This document shows, piece by piece, positions 6,194 to 13,210 of a stretch of DNA of 33,782 nucleotides; positions within the stretch are counted from its first letter, which is position 1, and each line of letters opens with the position of its first letter. The stretch is from a virus. The position numbers and the translations under genes were made by a program. The stretch is from IMG/VR virus record IMGVR_UViG_3300049847_000468, positions 1 to 33,782 of that record; one strand, given 5' to 3'. The notes beneath the pieces were generated by a model. The model did no database searches. It was not told the origin of the DNA and worked only from the letters and a program-made list of their open reading frames with translations.

Positions 6194-6457
6194 CTAGCGA
6201 GGGTCGTCTAGGGTGTCACCGATCACCCTGGCCGCTTCCTCGAACGCCTGCGCGCCGGCGGTGTTTCCTCTGGTCCTGGCGGCCGCGGCCTTGCGCCTGG
6301 CAATTTCGAGCACCTTGCGCAGCACCGCCCTCTCGGCCTCGAGGGCCAGGGCGTAGTGGTCGCGCGCGGTAATCAAGGCCGGCCGAAACCGCTGCGCCAT
6401 GTCGAGGGTGTGCGGCCGCTCCGGCCACTTGACGCCCTGGATTTCCGGCAGGCTCAT
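6194..6457 (-). CDS. Hypothetical helical protein
   Basis: This 87-residue protein is mostly one long charged helical region from about 30 to 87, with an Arg/Lys/Ala-rich middle. A short N-terminal segment holds a WPERPHTL motif. The ATG overlaps the preceding stop (ATGA at 6454-6457). It is the last gene of the unit that begins with the winged-helix protein at 7688, and repeat copy 3 follows at once. The role is unknown. Confidence 0.5.
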   Translation of the reverse strand: MSLPEIQGVKWPERPHTLDMAQRFRPALITARDHYALALEAERAVLRKVLEIARRKAAAARTRGNTAGAQAFEEAARVIGDTLDDPR

Positions 6458-6738
6458 GGGCCGCGCTCCAGCCTGGCCGTACGCTTCCAATCGTCGCCAA
6501 CCTCGAGCTCCAGATCCTCGATGGTGAACTGCTCGAGCAGCTGGCTGCTGGCGCCTGCACTCTCGCCATGCAGCAGAACCGGCGGCAGCGACGGCATGTT
6601 CCACGCCAGGCGCGGCCAGTCAGGGTTCGCAATCTCAACCAGCCGCTTCCACCTGCGCAGCGCGCGAAACACGCGCCGCCAGCCTGCGCCAGCGCGCTCC
6701 TGCCTGGTCCTACGCTTCCACCTGGTGCCTGCTTTCAT
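6454..6738 (-). CDS. Small basic hypothetical protein
   Basis: This 94-residue protein has a strongly basic N-terminus (residues 1-35, many Arg/Lys) and an acidic, Ser/Glu-rich C-terminal part. It is translationally coupled to the upstream winged-helix gene by ATGA overlap at 6735-6738. A small basic partner next to a candidate initiator could be a nucleic-acid-binding helper, but no family is recognised. Confidence 0.5.
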   Translation of the reverse strand: MKAGTRWKRRTRQERAGAGWRRVFRALRRWKRLVEIANPDWPRLAWNMPSLPPVLLHGESAGASSQLLEQFTIEDLELEVGDDWKRTARLERGP

Positions 6739-7688
6739 GTTGTGCCCTCTCTAGTCTCTGGCCCGTGCAGCCAACCGTGGGCGCGCTCGAGCTCCTGCGC
6801 ATCGGCGCAGGCGAACGCTCGCCACACCCAGCCGCCGGCGTTTCGTACTCGGTCACCTCTCACCAGCGCGCGCGCCAACATGGCGCCGGCCAGCCGCAGC
6901 CGCTTCCACCCTGCCGCCGCCTTGAACGTCCCAGGCCCGCGCAGGCCGGCGCCGGCAGCAGCCAGCGCGCCGAACACCTCGAACGGCCCAGCAGCCGAGC
7001 GCAGCGCGCGCGCGAGCTCCACGCCTGCGGCACGTACGGCCTCGAGCTCCCCATGGTTGGCCGCGGCGCGCGGCGGCGGCGGTTTCGGCCTCGCCAGCAC
7101 ACCCTCGAACGCCAGCTGGTGCTGCACCGGCTTGGTGCGCCAGCCGGCGAACAGCCGCCGCCAGACTTCCGGCGAATGCCTGGCAGCAGGGTGCTGCTCG
7201 AGCAGCCTGGCCCCAGGCCCTGCCCAAAACTCGGTGGCGGCCTCGCCGTCGAGCAGGTGGAAGGTATCTGGCCAGCGCGGCCTACGCTCCCGGTGCGCAG
7301 GATTGCGGCGCACCGGCAACCAGTCGCCTGGGCTGCGTTGAAGGATTCCGCTCTGCTCCAACGCACCAAGGTGCGAGCGCATCGAGCGCAGGCAGGGCGC
7401 GCCCTCGCCATAGAAGCCAGCCCAGGCGCGCAGTAGGCCCTCGGCGCCCAGGCGCGCAACCGCACCAGGCACGTACCACGGTTTCGATGGGCGAGCTCCC
7501 AGCGGGCAGCGCAGCGCGAACAGCAGCAGCACGATACGGGCGCGCACCTCGCGCACATCACGCCGGCGGCTTGCGGCCTCAACCAGGCCGGCGAGCAGCA
7601 CCGAGCGGCCTGCCAGCTCATCGAGCGGGCTTGCGCCCTGGACCAGCGGCGCGGATAATCCACGCGCCAGGGGGTTGAGACTCGACAC
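6735..7688 (-). CDS. Winged-helix DNA-binding protein, possible replication initiator
   Basis: This 317-residue protein has a helical N-terminal half (about 25-130) ending in a winged-helix pattern. The pattern is 'SMRSHLGALEQSGIL' followed by a basic wing 'LPVRRNPAHRERRPRWP'. The C-terminal half is Ala/Arg-rich and helical. This architecture resembles the DNA-binding part of phage and plasmid replication initiators, but also of ordinary regulators. Its context favours replication. It lies directly downstream of a gene-free stretch with two DnaA-box matches and a TCTACC/GGTAGA palindrome. No helicase or primase motif is present. It heads a three-gene coupled unit. Confidence 0.5.
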   Translation of the reverse strand: MSSLNPLARGLSAPLVQGASPLDELAGRSVLLAGLVEAASRRRDVREVRARIVLLLFALRCPLGARPSKPWYVPGAVARLGAEGLLRAWAGFYGEGAPCLRSMRSHLGALEQSGILQRSPGDWLPVRRNPAHRERRPRWPDTFHLLDGEAATEFWAGPGARLLEQHPAARHSPEVWRRLFAGWRTKPVQHQLAFEGVLARPKPPPPRAAANHGELEAVRAAGVELARALRSAAGPFEVFGALAAAGAGLRGPGTFKAAAGWKRLRLAGAMLARALVRGDRVRNAGGWVWRAFACADAQELERAHGWLHGPETREGTT

Positions 7689-7741
7689 CGAAACCTCCGA
7701 AAGGGCCGGGCCCGCGGGTACTGCCGCTGGCCTGGCCCGTT

Positions 7742-7761
7742 TCTACCTTGATCCTGGTAGA
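7742..7761 (-). promoter_or_regulatory. Palindromic operator and promoter-like site upstream of the winged-helix gene
   Basis: TCTACC-N8-GGTAGA is a perfect 6-bp inverted repeat 54 bases before the ATG at 7688. On the minus strand a TTGCGC with a 17-base spacer to GTAGAA overlaps it, so a bound regulator would block or set the promoter. The TTGCGCTA...CCAGGA arrangement loosely echoes the three promoter repeats. Autoregulation by the downstream protein is inferred. Confidence 0.45.
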
Positions 7762-8014
7762 TAGCGCAAGTGCCGCGCGCGCTTTTCCGTTACATCGATT
7801 CGAGGTTAGCACTCGAGCGGGTTGCGCCATGCCTGGGGCTTTCCATTTCCCATTCGTATGCAGAGGGGTGCAAGTTTGCGGCGCGCTCGCTGCGTTATCC
7901 ACATCCTGCCAACACTCCGCGGAGAGCCTGGGGATTTTGTGAAAAACCTGCCACAGATCGGCCTCGGCGCGGCACCGAGGACCACTTGCATTGAGGTCCA
8001 CTTATTCCGGCAGC
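7762..8014. other. Gene-free origin-like region with DnaA boxes
   Basis: Between the genes at 7688 and 8015 lie about 326 bases without a credible gene. They contain a consensus DnaA box TTATCCACA (7895-7903) and a second match to TTWTNCACA on the other strand (TGTGAAAAA, 7938-7946). They also hold a locally A/T-richer patch around 7840-7860 and a 6-bp hairpin CCTCGG/CCGAGG (7962-7980) that may end the upstream operon. No clear iteron array was found. Replication-origin function is inferred from the boxes and the initiator-like neighbour. Confidence 0.4.
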
Positions 8015-8293
8015 TCACCGCGGCCGCGGCCGGCGCCAGATCCACGGCACGAAACCACCGGCCGGAACCGGGCGCGCCACGCCGGCACCGCCGAGCTCCT
8101 GCAAGGCCCCAGGATGCACGCCGGCCTGCTCGCGTCCGAACACCTGCACCGGTTGCGCCGCGCATAAGCCAGGCGGCTCGCGCGGCGTTACCTCGAGCCC
8201 TGCCGCTGCACCTGGTCCAGCAGCGCACACCGGGCAGGTGAGCACACCCTGGCTTGACCACCAGGTGGGGCCGGCGCACACCGGGCAGGGCAT
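8015..8293 (-). CDS. Zinc-ribbon hypothetical protein
   Basis: This 92-residue protein starts with CPVC at residues 3-6 and has a second CPVC at about 20-23, a compact four-Cys zinc ribbon. The rest is Gly/Pro/Ala-rich and ends in an Arg-rich tail. It starts 17 bases after the stop of the secreted-protein gene. A GTG at 8306 would add only a few residues and is an alternative start. Small four-Cys ribbon proteins are common in phages and usually unassigned. Confidence 0.5.
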   Translation of the reverse strand: MPCPVCAGPTWWSSQGVLTCPVCAAGPGAAAGLEVTPREPPGLCAAQPVQVFGREQAGVHPGALQELGGAGVARPVPAGGFVPWIWRRPRPR

Positions 8294-8310
8294 TGAGGCC
8301 GGGTCCACGC

Positions 8311-9882
8311 TCAGGGCTTCCAGAGCCAGGTATCGAGGTCCGCGGGCGTCACGTACGTGGTGCCGATCTGCACTCGGCCGAACCAGGCCGAGGGTGGCTT
8401 GCGAGAGTAGAAACGGCATTGCTGATTCCAGCCAGCACCGAGTTGCACCGGCACCTTGCCGGCCGGCTTGCCTGGCGCCTGCGCCGGCCCGCATTGCGAG
8501 CCCTGGCCGGAGCTTGCGAACTGAACCCAGCGGCCGCTGCCCAGGCCGCTCACCGAGAGTTTTGGCGCCTGGCCCTCGCCATCGGTGAAAGAGACCAGTG
8601 CAACGTCGCGCAGCTTGATTAGCGGCGGCTGCAGGTTTTGCACCTCGAACGTGCCACCGATCACCTCGAGGCTGCGGGCGGCGCCGTAGCCGTCCCACGG
8701 CAGCGTGCCGTTATCCACCAGATCCTGCACGCCGTCGCTCATGGGCAGGCCGGTGCCGGTTTCTAGCGAGTAGCCCAGCGCAATGGGCACGCTGCCAGAA
8801 TTGACGGGCGGCACCAGCTCATAGGCTTTGTTGTCAGTGTAGAACTGAATGGCGCCGCCGGCCCACTTAGGCGGGTTGGCGCCGTCGTCACAGTTGACGC
8901 GGTAGTGGTAGTTGCGGAGCACCACGTGCAAAAGGCCGCCGCAGACATTCACCGCAAACGATCCATTCCGGCCGCAATCAATTGCGGTGAGGTTTTCGAG
9001 CAGCAGCGTGCCGTAGCCGAATCGTTCGGACCAGCCGGCGCCCAGGTCGATGCGGTCGAGAAACCGAGTTACCCAGTACACCGCGGAAATGGCGCAGCCG
9101 TGAAATTCGCAATCCACCAGCTCCGAATCGCCTGGCGGGCCATTCTGGTAAATGCCGTGCTCCACGGTGCCGGCCAGGCCGTCGCCCTTGGTGACACCGC
9201 CCACCATGCGCACGCCTTTGGCGTGCAGTTGCACGTGGCCGTCGAATCGGCCAACCCAGGTGGTGAGGCCGGCGCCTTTGGCGGTTTGGTTTTGCTGGTC
9301 TCGGCCAATTGAAAGCACCTCGATTTCCTCGAGGTACAGGTGGCCGTAGGTGGGGTTGGCGTGGGCCGCGGTGGTGCATGGCCGGTTGTCCCAGCTATCA
9401 ATTGTGAGGTGAAGGAAGGCGATATCCCGATTGACGCCAACGTATTGGGCCAACTGAAACCCAGCGAGCACGGAACCGTCGCTGGAGAAAGAATCGGCCT
9501 CGAGGCCCACCACGGAAATGCCCTGGTAACCGATCTGGCGCGCGGTTTCGTCTTTGTCCACGCGCGAACCCACCTTGACCGAGCCCTGGCGGCCAAAAAA
9601 ACCGATCCACTCGCCGGCATTGTTTTGCATCTGCTCCATGGCCACGGCCATCGGCAGGCGGCCGCCGGTGGGAACCACCACCGGCTTGCCGCTGCGCCAG
9701 TTGGTGACCACGCCCAGGGCGTCAATCACCACGGTGGCGGTGGGCTGCAGGGTTGGGTGCCAGGTCAGCCTGGGGTCACTGTTGAGGCCATCGGGCAGCG
9801 GCGGCGCCTGGGAGAAACCGCAAACCGATGCGAGAAAGAGGAAGAGGGCAAGGGAAAGGCCGCGCAGGTAGGGGGTTTTCAT
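8311..9882 (-). CDS. Secreted parallel beta-helix-like protein
   Basis: This 523-residue protein has a convincing signal peptide (about 1-25: two basic residues, a hydrophobic core, and a likely cut after FSQA). The mature part starts with a Pro-rich linker. Repeated short strands with 'VDCEFHGCAISAV'-type rungs follow (about 80-420), typical of right-handed parallel beta-helices such as pectate-lyase-like and tailspike folds. No catalytic motif was identified. A Sec signal is not expected for a virion tailspike, so the product is more likely exported by the infected or lysogenic cell. It lies far from the tail genes, downstream of an intrinsic terminator, with its own leader. Confidence 0.6.
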   Translation of the reverse strand: MKTPYLRGLSLALFLFLASVCGFSQAPPLPDGLNSDPRLTWHPTLQPTATVVIDALGVVTNWRSGKPVVVPTGGRLPMAVAMEQMQNNAGEWIGFFGRQGSVKVGSRVDKDETARQIGYQGISVVGLEADSFSSDGSVLAGFQLAQYVGVNRDIAFLHLTIDSWDNRPCTTAAHANPTYGHLYLEEIEVLSIGRDQQNQTAKGAGLTTWVGRFDGHVQLHAKGVRMVGGVTKGDGLAGTVEHGIYQNGPPGDSELVDCEFHGCAISAVYWVTRFLDRIDLGAGWSERFGYGTLLLENLTAIDCGRNGSFAVNVCGGLLHVVLRNYHYRVNCDDGANPPKWAGGAIQFYTDNKAYELVPPVNSGSVPIALGYSLETGTGLPMSDGVQDLVDNGTLPWDGYGAARSLEVIGGTFEVQNLQPPLIKLRDVALVSFTDGEGQAPKLSVSGLGSGRWVQFASSGQGSQCGPAQAPGKPAGKVPVQLGAGWNQQCRFYSRKPPSAWFGRVQIGTTYVTPADLDTWLWKP

Positions 9883-9928
9883 CCTGCCAGGTGTACGCGC
9901 GCGCCTGGGGAGCTTCCAGGGTGTCTAG

Positions 9929-9994
9929 CTGTACGGTCGCCCTATACAGGCGCCGCGCAGCACGGTTTTATCGGGTTGCGGTGCACCGATAAAA
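9929..9994 (-). promoter_or_regulatory. Candidate promoter and operator region for the secreted protein
   Basis: The 174-base leader before the ATG at 9882 holds a -10-like TATAGG on the minus strand (9946-9941) inside a CTGTA/TACAG inverted repeat (9929-9949). It also has a 10-bp palindrome CGGTGCACCG (9979-9988) and a perfect 9-bp inverted repeat TTTTATCGG/CCGATAAAA (9966-9994). The last overlaps the U-tract of the upstream terminator. No convincing -35 was found. Confidence 0.35.
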
Positions 9995-10029
9995 AACGCC
10001 GGCGCTGCCACCCCAGGCAGGCGCCGGCG
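9991..10029 (-). terminator. Rho-independent terminator of the ParB-headed operon
   Basis: On the minus strand a perfect 9-bp GC stem (10029-10021 with 10005-9997) and a 15-base loop are followed directly by six Ts. It lies 27 bases after the stop at 10057. This is the clearest intrinsic terminator in the window and marks the end of the operon that starts at 15706. Confidence 0.85.
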
Positions 10030-10056
10030 CCACCATGGCCAACTACAGGCGCCAGT

Positions 10057-10506
10057 CTACCCTGCCGGTGGCGTAGGTGAACCAGGCGGCGCGCCAGCGG
10101 CCGGAGGTCTGGCTTTGTCCCAGTCCACCCCGCTGCCGTCGTGGAATCGCGGAACTCCGAACAGCGCGCCCAGCACCAGCTCGGCCTTGTCGTGTTCCGT
10201 GCGATCACCGCAGCAGCCGCAGCCCTCAGTTTTGCGGTACTCAAGAAAGGCCGCTAGCAGCTTGGCCACCGCCTTGTCGGTCCTGTTTCGTGAAAGGTTG
10301 TCGATTTTTATGGCGTGGTGCGCCGTAGCGGCGCCCATCGCCTCGGCCACTTGATCGGCCCGCTCACGGTCTGGAATCGGAGGAAACGCGGCATGGATTG
10401 CGCAGCCAAACTCGATGGCGAGCTGGCCTGCCTTTTGGCTCACGGTTGCCGGCGGGATAGCAAGGAAATACCTGGGGGGGAAAATAAAACGGCCGCTGGT
10501 TTTCAT
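10057..10506 (-). CDS. Hypothetical protein with CGCC motif
   Basis: This 149-residue protein has a helical middle (about 45-95, including an 'AMGAATAHHAIKIDNLSRNRTDKA' type stretch) and a CGCC cluster near 107-110. Its C-terminus is Pro/Gly-rich. It starts at the ATG at 10506 after an A/C-rich CCAACCAACAC leader with no obvious Shine-Dalgarno. The leader separates it from the gene ending at 10527. It is the last gene before the terminator. No family is recognised. Confidence 0.5.
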   Translation of the reverse strand: MKTSGRFIFPPRYFLAIPPATVSQKAGQLAIEFGCAIHAAFPPIPDRERADQVAEAMGAATAHHAIKIDNLSRNRTDKAVAKLLAAFLEYRKTEGCGCCGDRTEHDKAELVLGALFGVPRFHDGSGVDWDKARPPAAGAPPGSPTPPAG

Positions 10507-10526
10507 GGTGTGTTGGTTGGTGCAGG

Positions 10527-10763
10527 TCAGCTCGGGCAGGGGTGCTCGCCCTCTATGCGTAGGCTCACGTGGTAGCCGCAGGGGTGCTCGAACCACCAGG
10601 CGAGTCTGGCACGGCGCAGCTCGAACACCGTGCCGTTGTTGAGCGCCAGGCGAATCAGCGCGGAGTCGCTCTCGAGGGTGCTGCAGAGCTCGCGGAACTT
10701 TGAGCCGGTTACGGTGGTCTCGAGGCTCGGGCAGTCGTTGACACCGTAATAGCCGCAATTCAT
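10527..10763 (-). CDS. Small hypothetical protein
   Basis: This 78-residue protein is translationally coupled to the DUF5131 gene by ATGA overlap at 10760-10763. It has Cys at 3, 11 and 27, then 'FEHPCGYHV' and 'HPCPS' near the end, and a central 'ALNNGTVFELRRARLAWWFEHP' type beta pattern. The Cys/His content could bind metal. Being directly coupled, it may work with the DUF5131 protein, but this is inference. Confidence 0.5.
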   Translation of the reverse strand: MNCGYYGVNDCPSLETTVTGSKFRELCSTLESDSALIRLALNNGTVFELRRARLAWWFEHPCGYHVSLRIEGEHPCPS

Positions 10764-11713
10764 GGCCGGCCGCTCCACACCTGGCCGTCGATCAGGCGCC
10801 CAACCAGCTCGGGGTTGTGGGGCATGATGCGGGCGGCGCCGTGATAGCGGCACTCAATCAGCTTGGAACCAGGCACCTCGCGCTCGGTTGGTGACCAGGC
10901 CCCCCACTGTTTGAAAAAAAAAGCCGTATCGGTGGCCTTGCACTCATCGCGCAGGTGGCGGGCGTGGGCTGGGTGCATCGGCCGCGCATCTGGGCCAGAC
11001 TCACCTCCGACAATCACCCAGCGCACGCCGTGGGGCGCACCGTGGCGCGCCGGCGTTTCGTGCGCTGGCGCCAACCACCTCGAAAGGCTCACCGGGCCCA
11101 GCAGCGGCTCGGCCGAAACGAACCGCAGGGCGGCCGGCGCGGCGATCAGATCCGGCAGCCGCTGCTCGGCGCGCGCCTGGTCCTCCACCGAGGTGCCCAG
11201 CCAGACGTTAGCCGGCGGCCAAAGCTTGACGGCCACCTGGTGGTCGGCGCGCATCAGCATGGCACGCTCGCGCGGGCCCTCCAGCAGGCGCGCCGCGGCG
11301 GCCAGGGCGTCGTTGCGGGTGGAACGGCCCAGGATGTCGCGCGCGCGCGCCGGCCGCTTGGTGAGAGCCTGGAAGGTCCAGCGCGGCAGCGCGGCCATAA
11401 TCCCCCACACCGCCAGCGAGCATTCCTCGGGCAGGTTGTCCTGGAACACATCGGAAAGGCTCGCAACGAAACAATGCCTGGGCGCCACGCGCAGCGGCCA
11501 GGCCAGTGCCTTGGGGCGCAGGATGGCCTTGCCGGTCCAGCGCGGCCCGATGTCGCTTTCACGCACCAGGCCCTCGAAGGGCAGGCCCTCGCCCGAGAAC
11601 CGCCAGGCGAACCGCTCGGCGTAGCAGTTTTGGCAGCCTGGCGAAACACGCCGGCAGCCGGCCACCGGATTCCAGGTGCTATCGGTCCATTCAATGCCGG
11701 TGGTTGCTCCCAT
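10760..11713 (-). CDS. DUF5131 / phage Gp37-Gp68 family protein
   Basis: This 317-residue protein begins with the family signature 'IEWTDSTWNPVAGC', followed by C27 and C30 (C-x6-C-x2-C at 20, 27 and 30). Further blocks conserved in this family are 'HCFVASLSDVFQ', 'WLGTSVEDQ', 'RFVSAEPLLGP' and 'WVIVGGESGPDARPM', ending with 'FFFKQWG'. The three-Cys motif recalls radical-SAM iron-sulphur binding, and the family is found in many phages, but its reaction is not established to my knowledge. The ATG at 11713 overlaps the upstream stop by one base; a longer in-frame start would overlap the previous gene. All signature blocks are intact. Confidence 0.9.
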   Translation of the reverse strand: MGATTGIEWTDSTWNPVAGCRRVSPGCQNCYAERFAWRFSGEGLPFEGLVRESDIGPRWTGKAILRPKALAWPLRVAPRHCFVASLSDVFQDNLPEECSLAVWGIMAALPRWTFQALTKRPARARDILGRSTRNDALAAAARLLEGPRERAMLMRADHQVAVKLWPPANVWLGTSVEDQARAEQRLPDLIAAPAALRFVSAEPLLGPVSLSRWLAPAHETPARHGAPHGVRWVIVGGESGPDARPMHPAHARHLRDECKATDTAFFFKQWGAWSPTEREVPGSKLIECRYHGAARIMPHNPELVGRLIDGQVWSGRP

Positions 11714-12246
11714 CAGTCGCCTGGCTCCTGCTCGAGGCCCTTGGTTGGCTTGGCTGCCAGCCGCGCGAACAGCCGGCCCTGGCACCAGGCCACGATACGG
11801 TCGGGGTCCGTAGTCACCAGGCTGGCGGCGCCGGCGGCCAGCGGCAGGTCCTGCACGCCGTGCAGGCCGGCCGGCCGATCCTCGCCGGCGGCGGTAATCA
11901 GCACCGCCAGGCGCAGGCTGGTGCTCGAGCGCAGGGCCCAGAGCGCGCCGAGGGTGGCCCAGTCCGATGGAGCCGCCGGCAGCACCAGCACAACCAGGTG
12001 CACCTGGGTGAGCTGGGCCCTGGTCACCCGGTTTTGCACCGAAAACTCTTCGCCCTCGGAACTCTCGAGCGCGCGCAGCAGCTCAGGCTCGCCAACCCAT
12101 GGAGCGCCGGCCAGCTGGTTGCTGCGCGGCAGGGACCAGAGCTCGCCGTGCCACGCGCGAAAGCCAGCGGCGTGCAGCGAGTCGGCCAACACTCCGAGGC
12201 CCGAACTCCTGGCGCCGGCTCCGAGGATCAAAACCACCGAGCTCAT
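11713..12246 (-). CDS. Rossmann-like protein, possibly nucleoside deoxyribosyltransferase-like
   Basis: This 177-residue protein opens with a beta strand and a glycine loop ('VVLILGAGARSSG', residues 4-16). It later has 'VHLVVLVLPAAPSDWATLGALWAL' (about 82-105), a strand followed by a Ser/Asp and helix as in nucleoside 2-deoxyribosyltransferase or TIR-like folds. The usual catalytic Glu in the 'S-x-H-x-E' type motif is not obvious, so enzymatic activity is doubtful. It is coupled by ATGA overlap upstream and by a one-base overlap to the DUF5131 gene. A nucleotide-linked partner of DUF5131 is a reasonable but untested idea. Confidence 0.4.
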   Translation of the reverse strand: MSSVVLILGAGARSSGLGVLADSLHAAGFRAWHGELWSLPRSNQLAGAPWVGEPELLRALESSEGEEFSVQNRVTRAQLTQVHLVVLVLPAAPSDWATLGALWALRSSTSLRLAVLITAAGEDRPAGLHGVQDLPLAAGAASLVTTDPDRIVAWCQGRLFARLAAKPTKGLEQEPGD

Positions 12247-12506
12247 GGTGTGGGCCTGATAGTGGCCACCGGCTCAGGTAGGGCTGGCGGGTTGAGCTTG
12301 CGCACGCTGCGCTGCCAATAGCCGAATAGGACGCGCTCCTGCCAGGGGTAGGTCCGCTCCTGGGCCTCAGTCCACTGCTCGGCCCGCACGTGCTGGACCA
12401 GTCGGCGGTCAACGGTGTGGAAGGGCTTGGCGAACCAGTACCACTCGCCCAGCTCTGGGGTTTCGGTTGTCCACGGGTCACGTATTTTTAGCCGCCACCA
12501 GCTCAT
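12243..12506 (-). CDS. GEWYWF paralogue B
   Basis: This 87-residue protein shares its layout with the preceding gene: a Trp-rich start, then 'TPELGEWYWF' at about 17-26, 'QWTEAQERTYPWQ', and a C-terminal 'W-Q-R-S' region with a Pro-rich tail. The two are tandem paralogues that have diverged outside these blocks. The many Trp and Tyr and the small size suggest a compact beta-domain. No family is recognised. Its ATG overlaps the stop of paralogue A (12503-12506). Confidence 0.55.
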   Translation of the reverse strand: MSWWRLKIRDPWTTETPELGEWYWFAKPFHTVDRRLVQHVRAEQWTEAQERTYPWQERVLFGYWQRSVRKLNPPALPEPVATIRPTP

Positions 12507-12736
12507 GGGATTGGTTGGGCAAGGGTCATCGGGTCAGGCATGGCCGGCAATTTCAGAGCTCGCCAGCTGCGCTGCCAGCCGCACATCCGCACACGGACCT
12601 GCCAGGGAAAATGCCTTTCCTCGGCCTCGGTCCATTGAAGGGCCACGCGCGAGCGGCTTGGCAATGCCATGGGGTTGGTGAACCAGTACCACTCGCCCAG
12701 CTGCGGTGTGCTGATTGTCCAGGTCTGGCGTTTCAT
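12503..12736 (-). CDS. GEWYWF paralogue A
   Basis: This 77-residue protein contains 'TPQLGEWYWF' near residues 10-19, then 'LQWTEAEERHFPWQVRVR' and a 'CGWQRSW' element, matching the downstream gene block by block. It begins at the ATG at 12736, two bases after the stop at 12739. A gene duplication within the operon is the simplest explanation. Function is unknown; the conserved aromatic core could be a ligand or protein-binding surface. Confidence 0.55.
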   Translation of the reverse strand: MKRQTWTISTPQLGEWYWFTNPMALPSRSRVALQWTEAEERHFPWQVRVRMCGWQRSWRALKLPAMPDPMTLAQPIP

Positions 12737-12738
12737 AG

Positions 12739-12957
12739 CTACTGCAGCGGCTCCACACTCGCCTGGCACTTGATGCAATAGCGCCAGGCGCGCGGTGTCT
12801 TCGAGGCCATTGCGCAGGGCTTCCCATGCGGGCAATGGTGCATCACCGGCCTGGTCTGTGTGCGCAACGGAACCAGGCGGCCGCAGCCGTGGCAGGGCAC
12901 GCGCGCGGCTTTCTTCCGCAGCTCGGCCCAGTGCTGTTCCCAGGTTTTCGGGCTCAT
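12739..12957 (-). CDS. Small zinc-finger protein
   Basis: This 72-residue protein carries CHGC (22-25), a middle HHC/HGKPC group, and CIKC near 61-64. These could form one or two zinc sites. The start overlaps the preceding stop (ATGA at 12954-12957). It is one more member of the small Cys-rich set in this phage. No family is recognised beyond zinc-ribbon type. Confidence 0.55.
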   Translation of the reverse strand: MSPKTWEQHWAELRKKAARVPCHGCGRLVPLRTQTRPVMHHCPHGKPCAMASKTPRAWRYCIKCQASVEPLQ

Positions 12958-13208
12958 GGGCCAGCCTGCCGGTTGAGCACCGCCCAGGTGCTCATGGTGT
13001 GGGCCAGGCTCTCGCGCTCAAGCACCGCCACCGCCTCGGAAAGTCGCGCGTATTCCTCAGCCGGATCTGCGCCGTTATAGACGGACACCGCCTCGCGCTT
13101 GCGCGCGTACTGAATGGCGGCCAGCACCAGCTCCGAAACCGCGCCGGCGGCGTTGTAGGCCGCGCGATCACCGCCGCCGTACTTTGCCACGATGTCCATG
13201 GCATCCAT
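12954..13208 (-). CDS. Small helical hypothetical protein
   Basis: This 84-residue, mostly helical protein has an acidic and Ala-rich middle. It starts at the ATG at 13208, with GGGAG nine bases upstream and the preceding stop ending two bases away. A second in-frame ATG three codons later (13199) is an alternative. It has 'GGGDRAAYNAAGAVSELVLAAIQYARKR'-type helices and no Cys. No family is recognised. Confidence 0.5.
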   Translation of the reverse strand: MDAMDIVAKYGGGDRAAYNAAGAVSELVLAAIQYARKREAVSVYNGADPAEEYARLSEAVAVLERESLAHTMSTWAVLNRQAGP

Positions 13209-13210
13209 GG

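Noticed and set aside
9929-9949. LexA (SOS) box at CTGTA...TACAG
   Set aside because: The spacing between CTG and CAG is 15 bases, not the 10 expected for a classical gamma-proteobacterial box.
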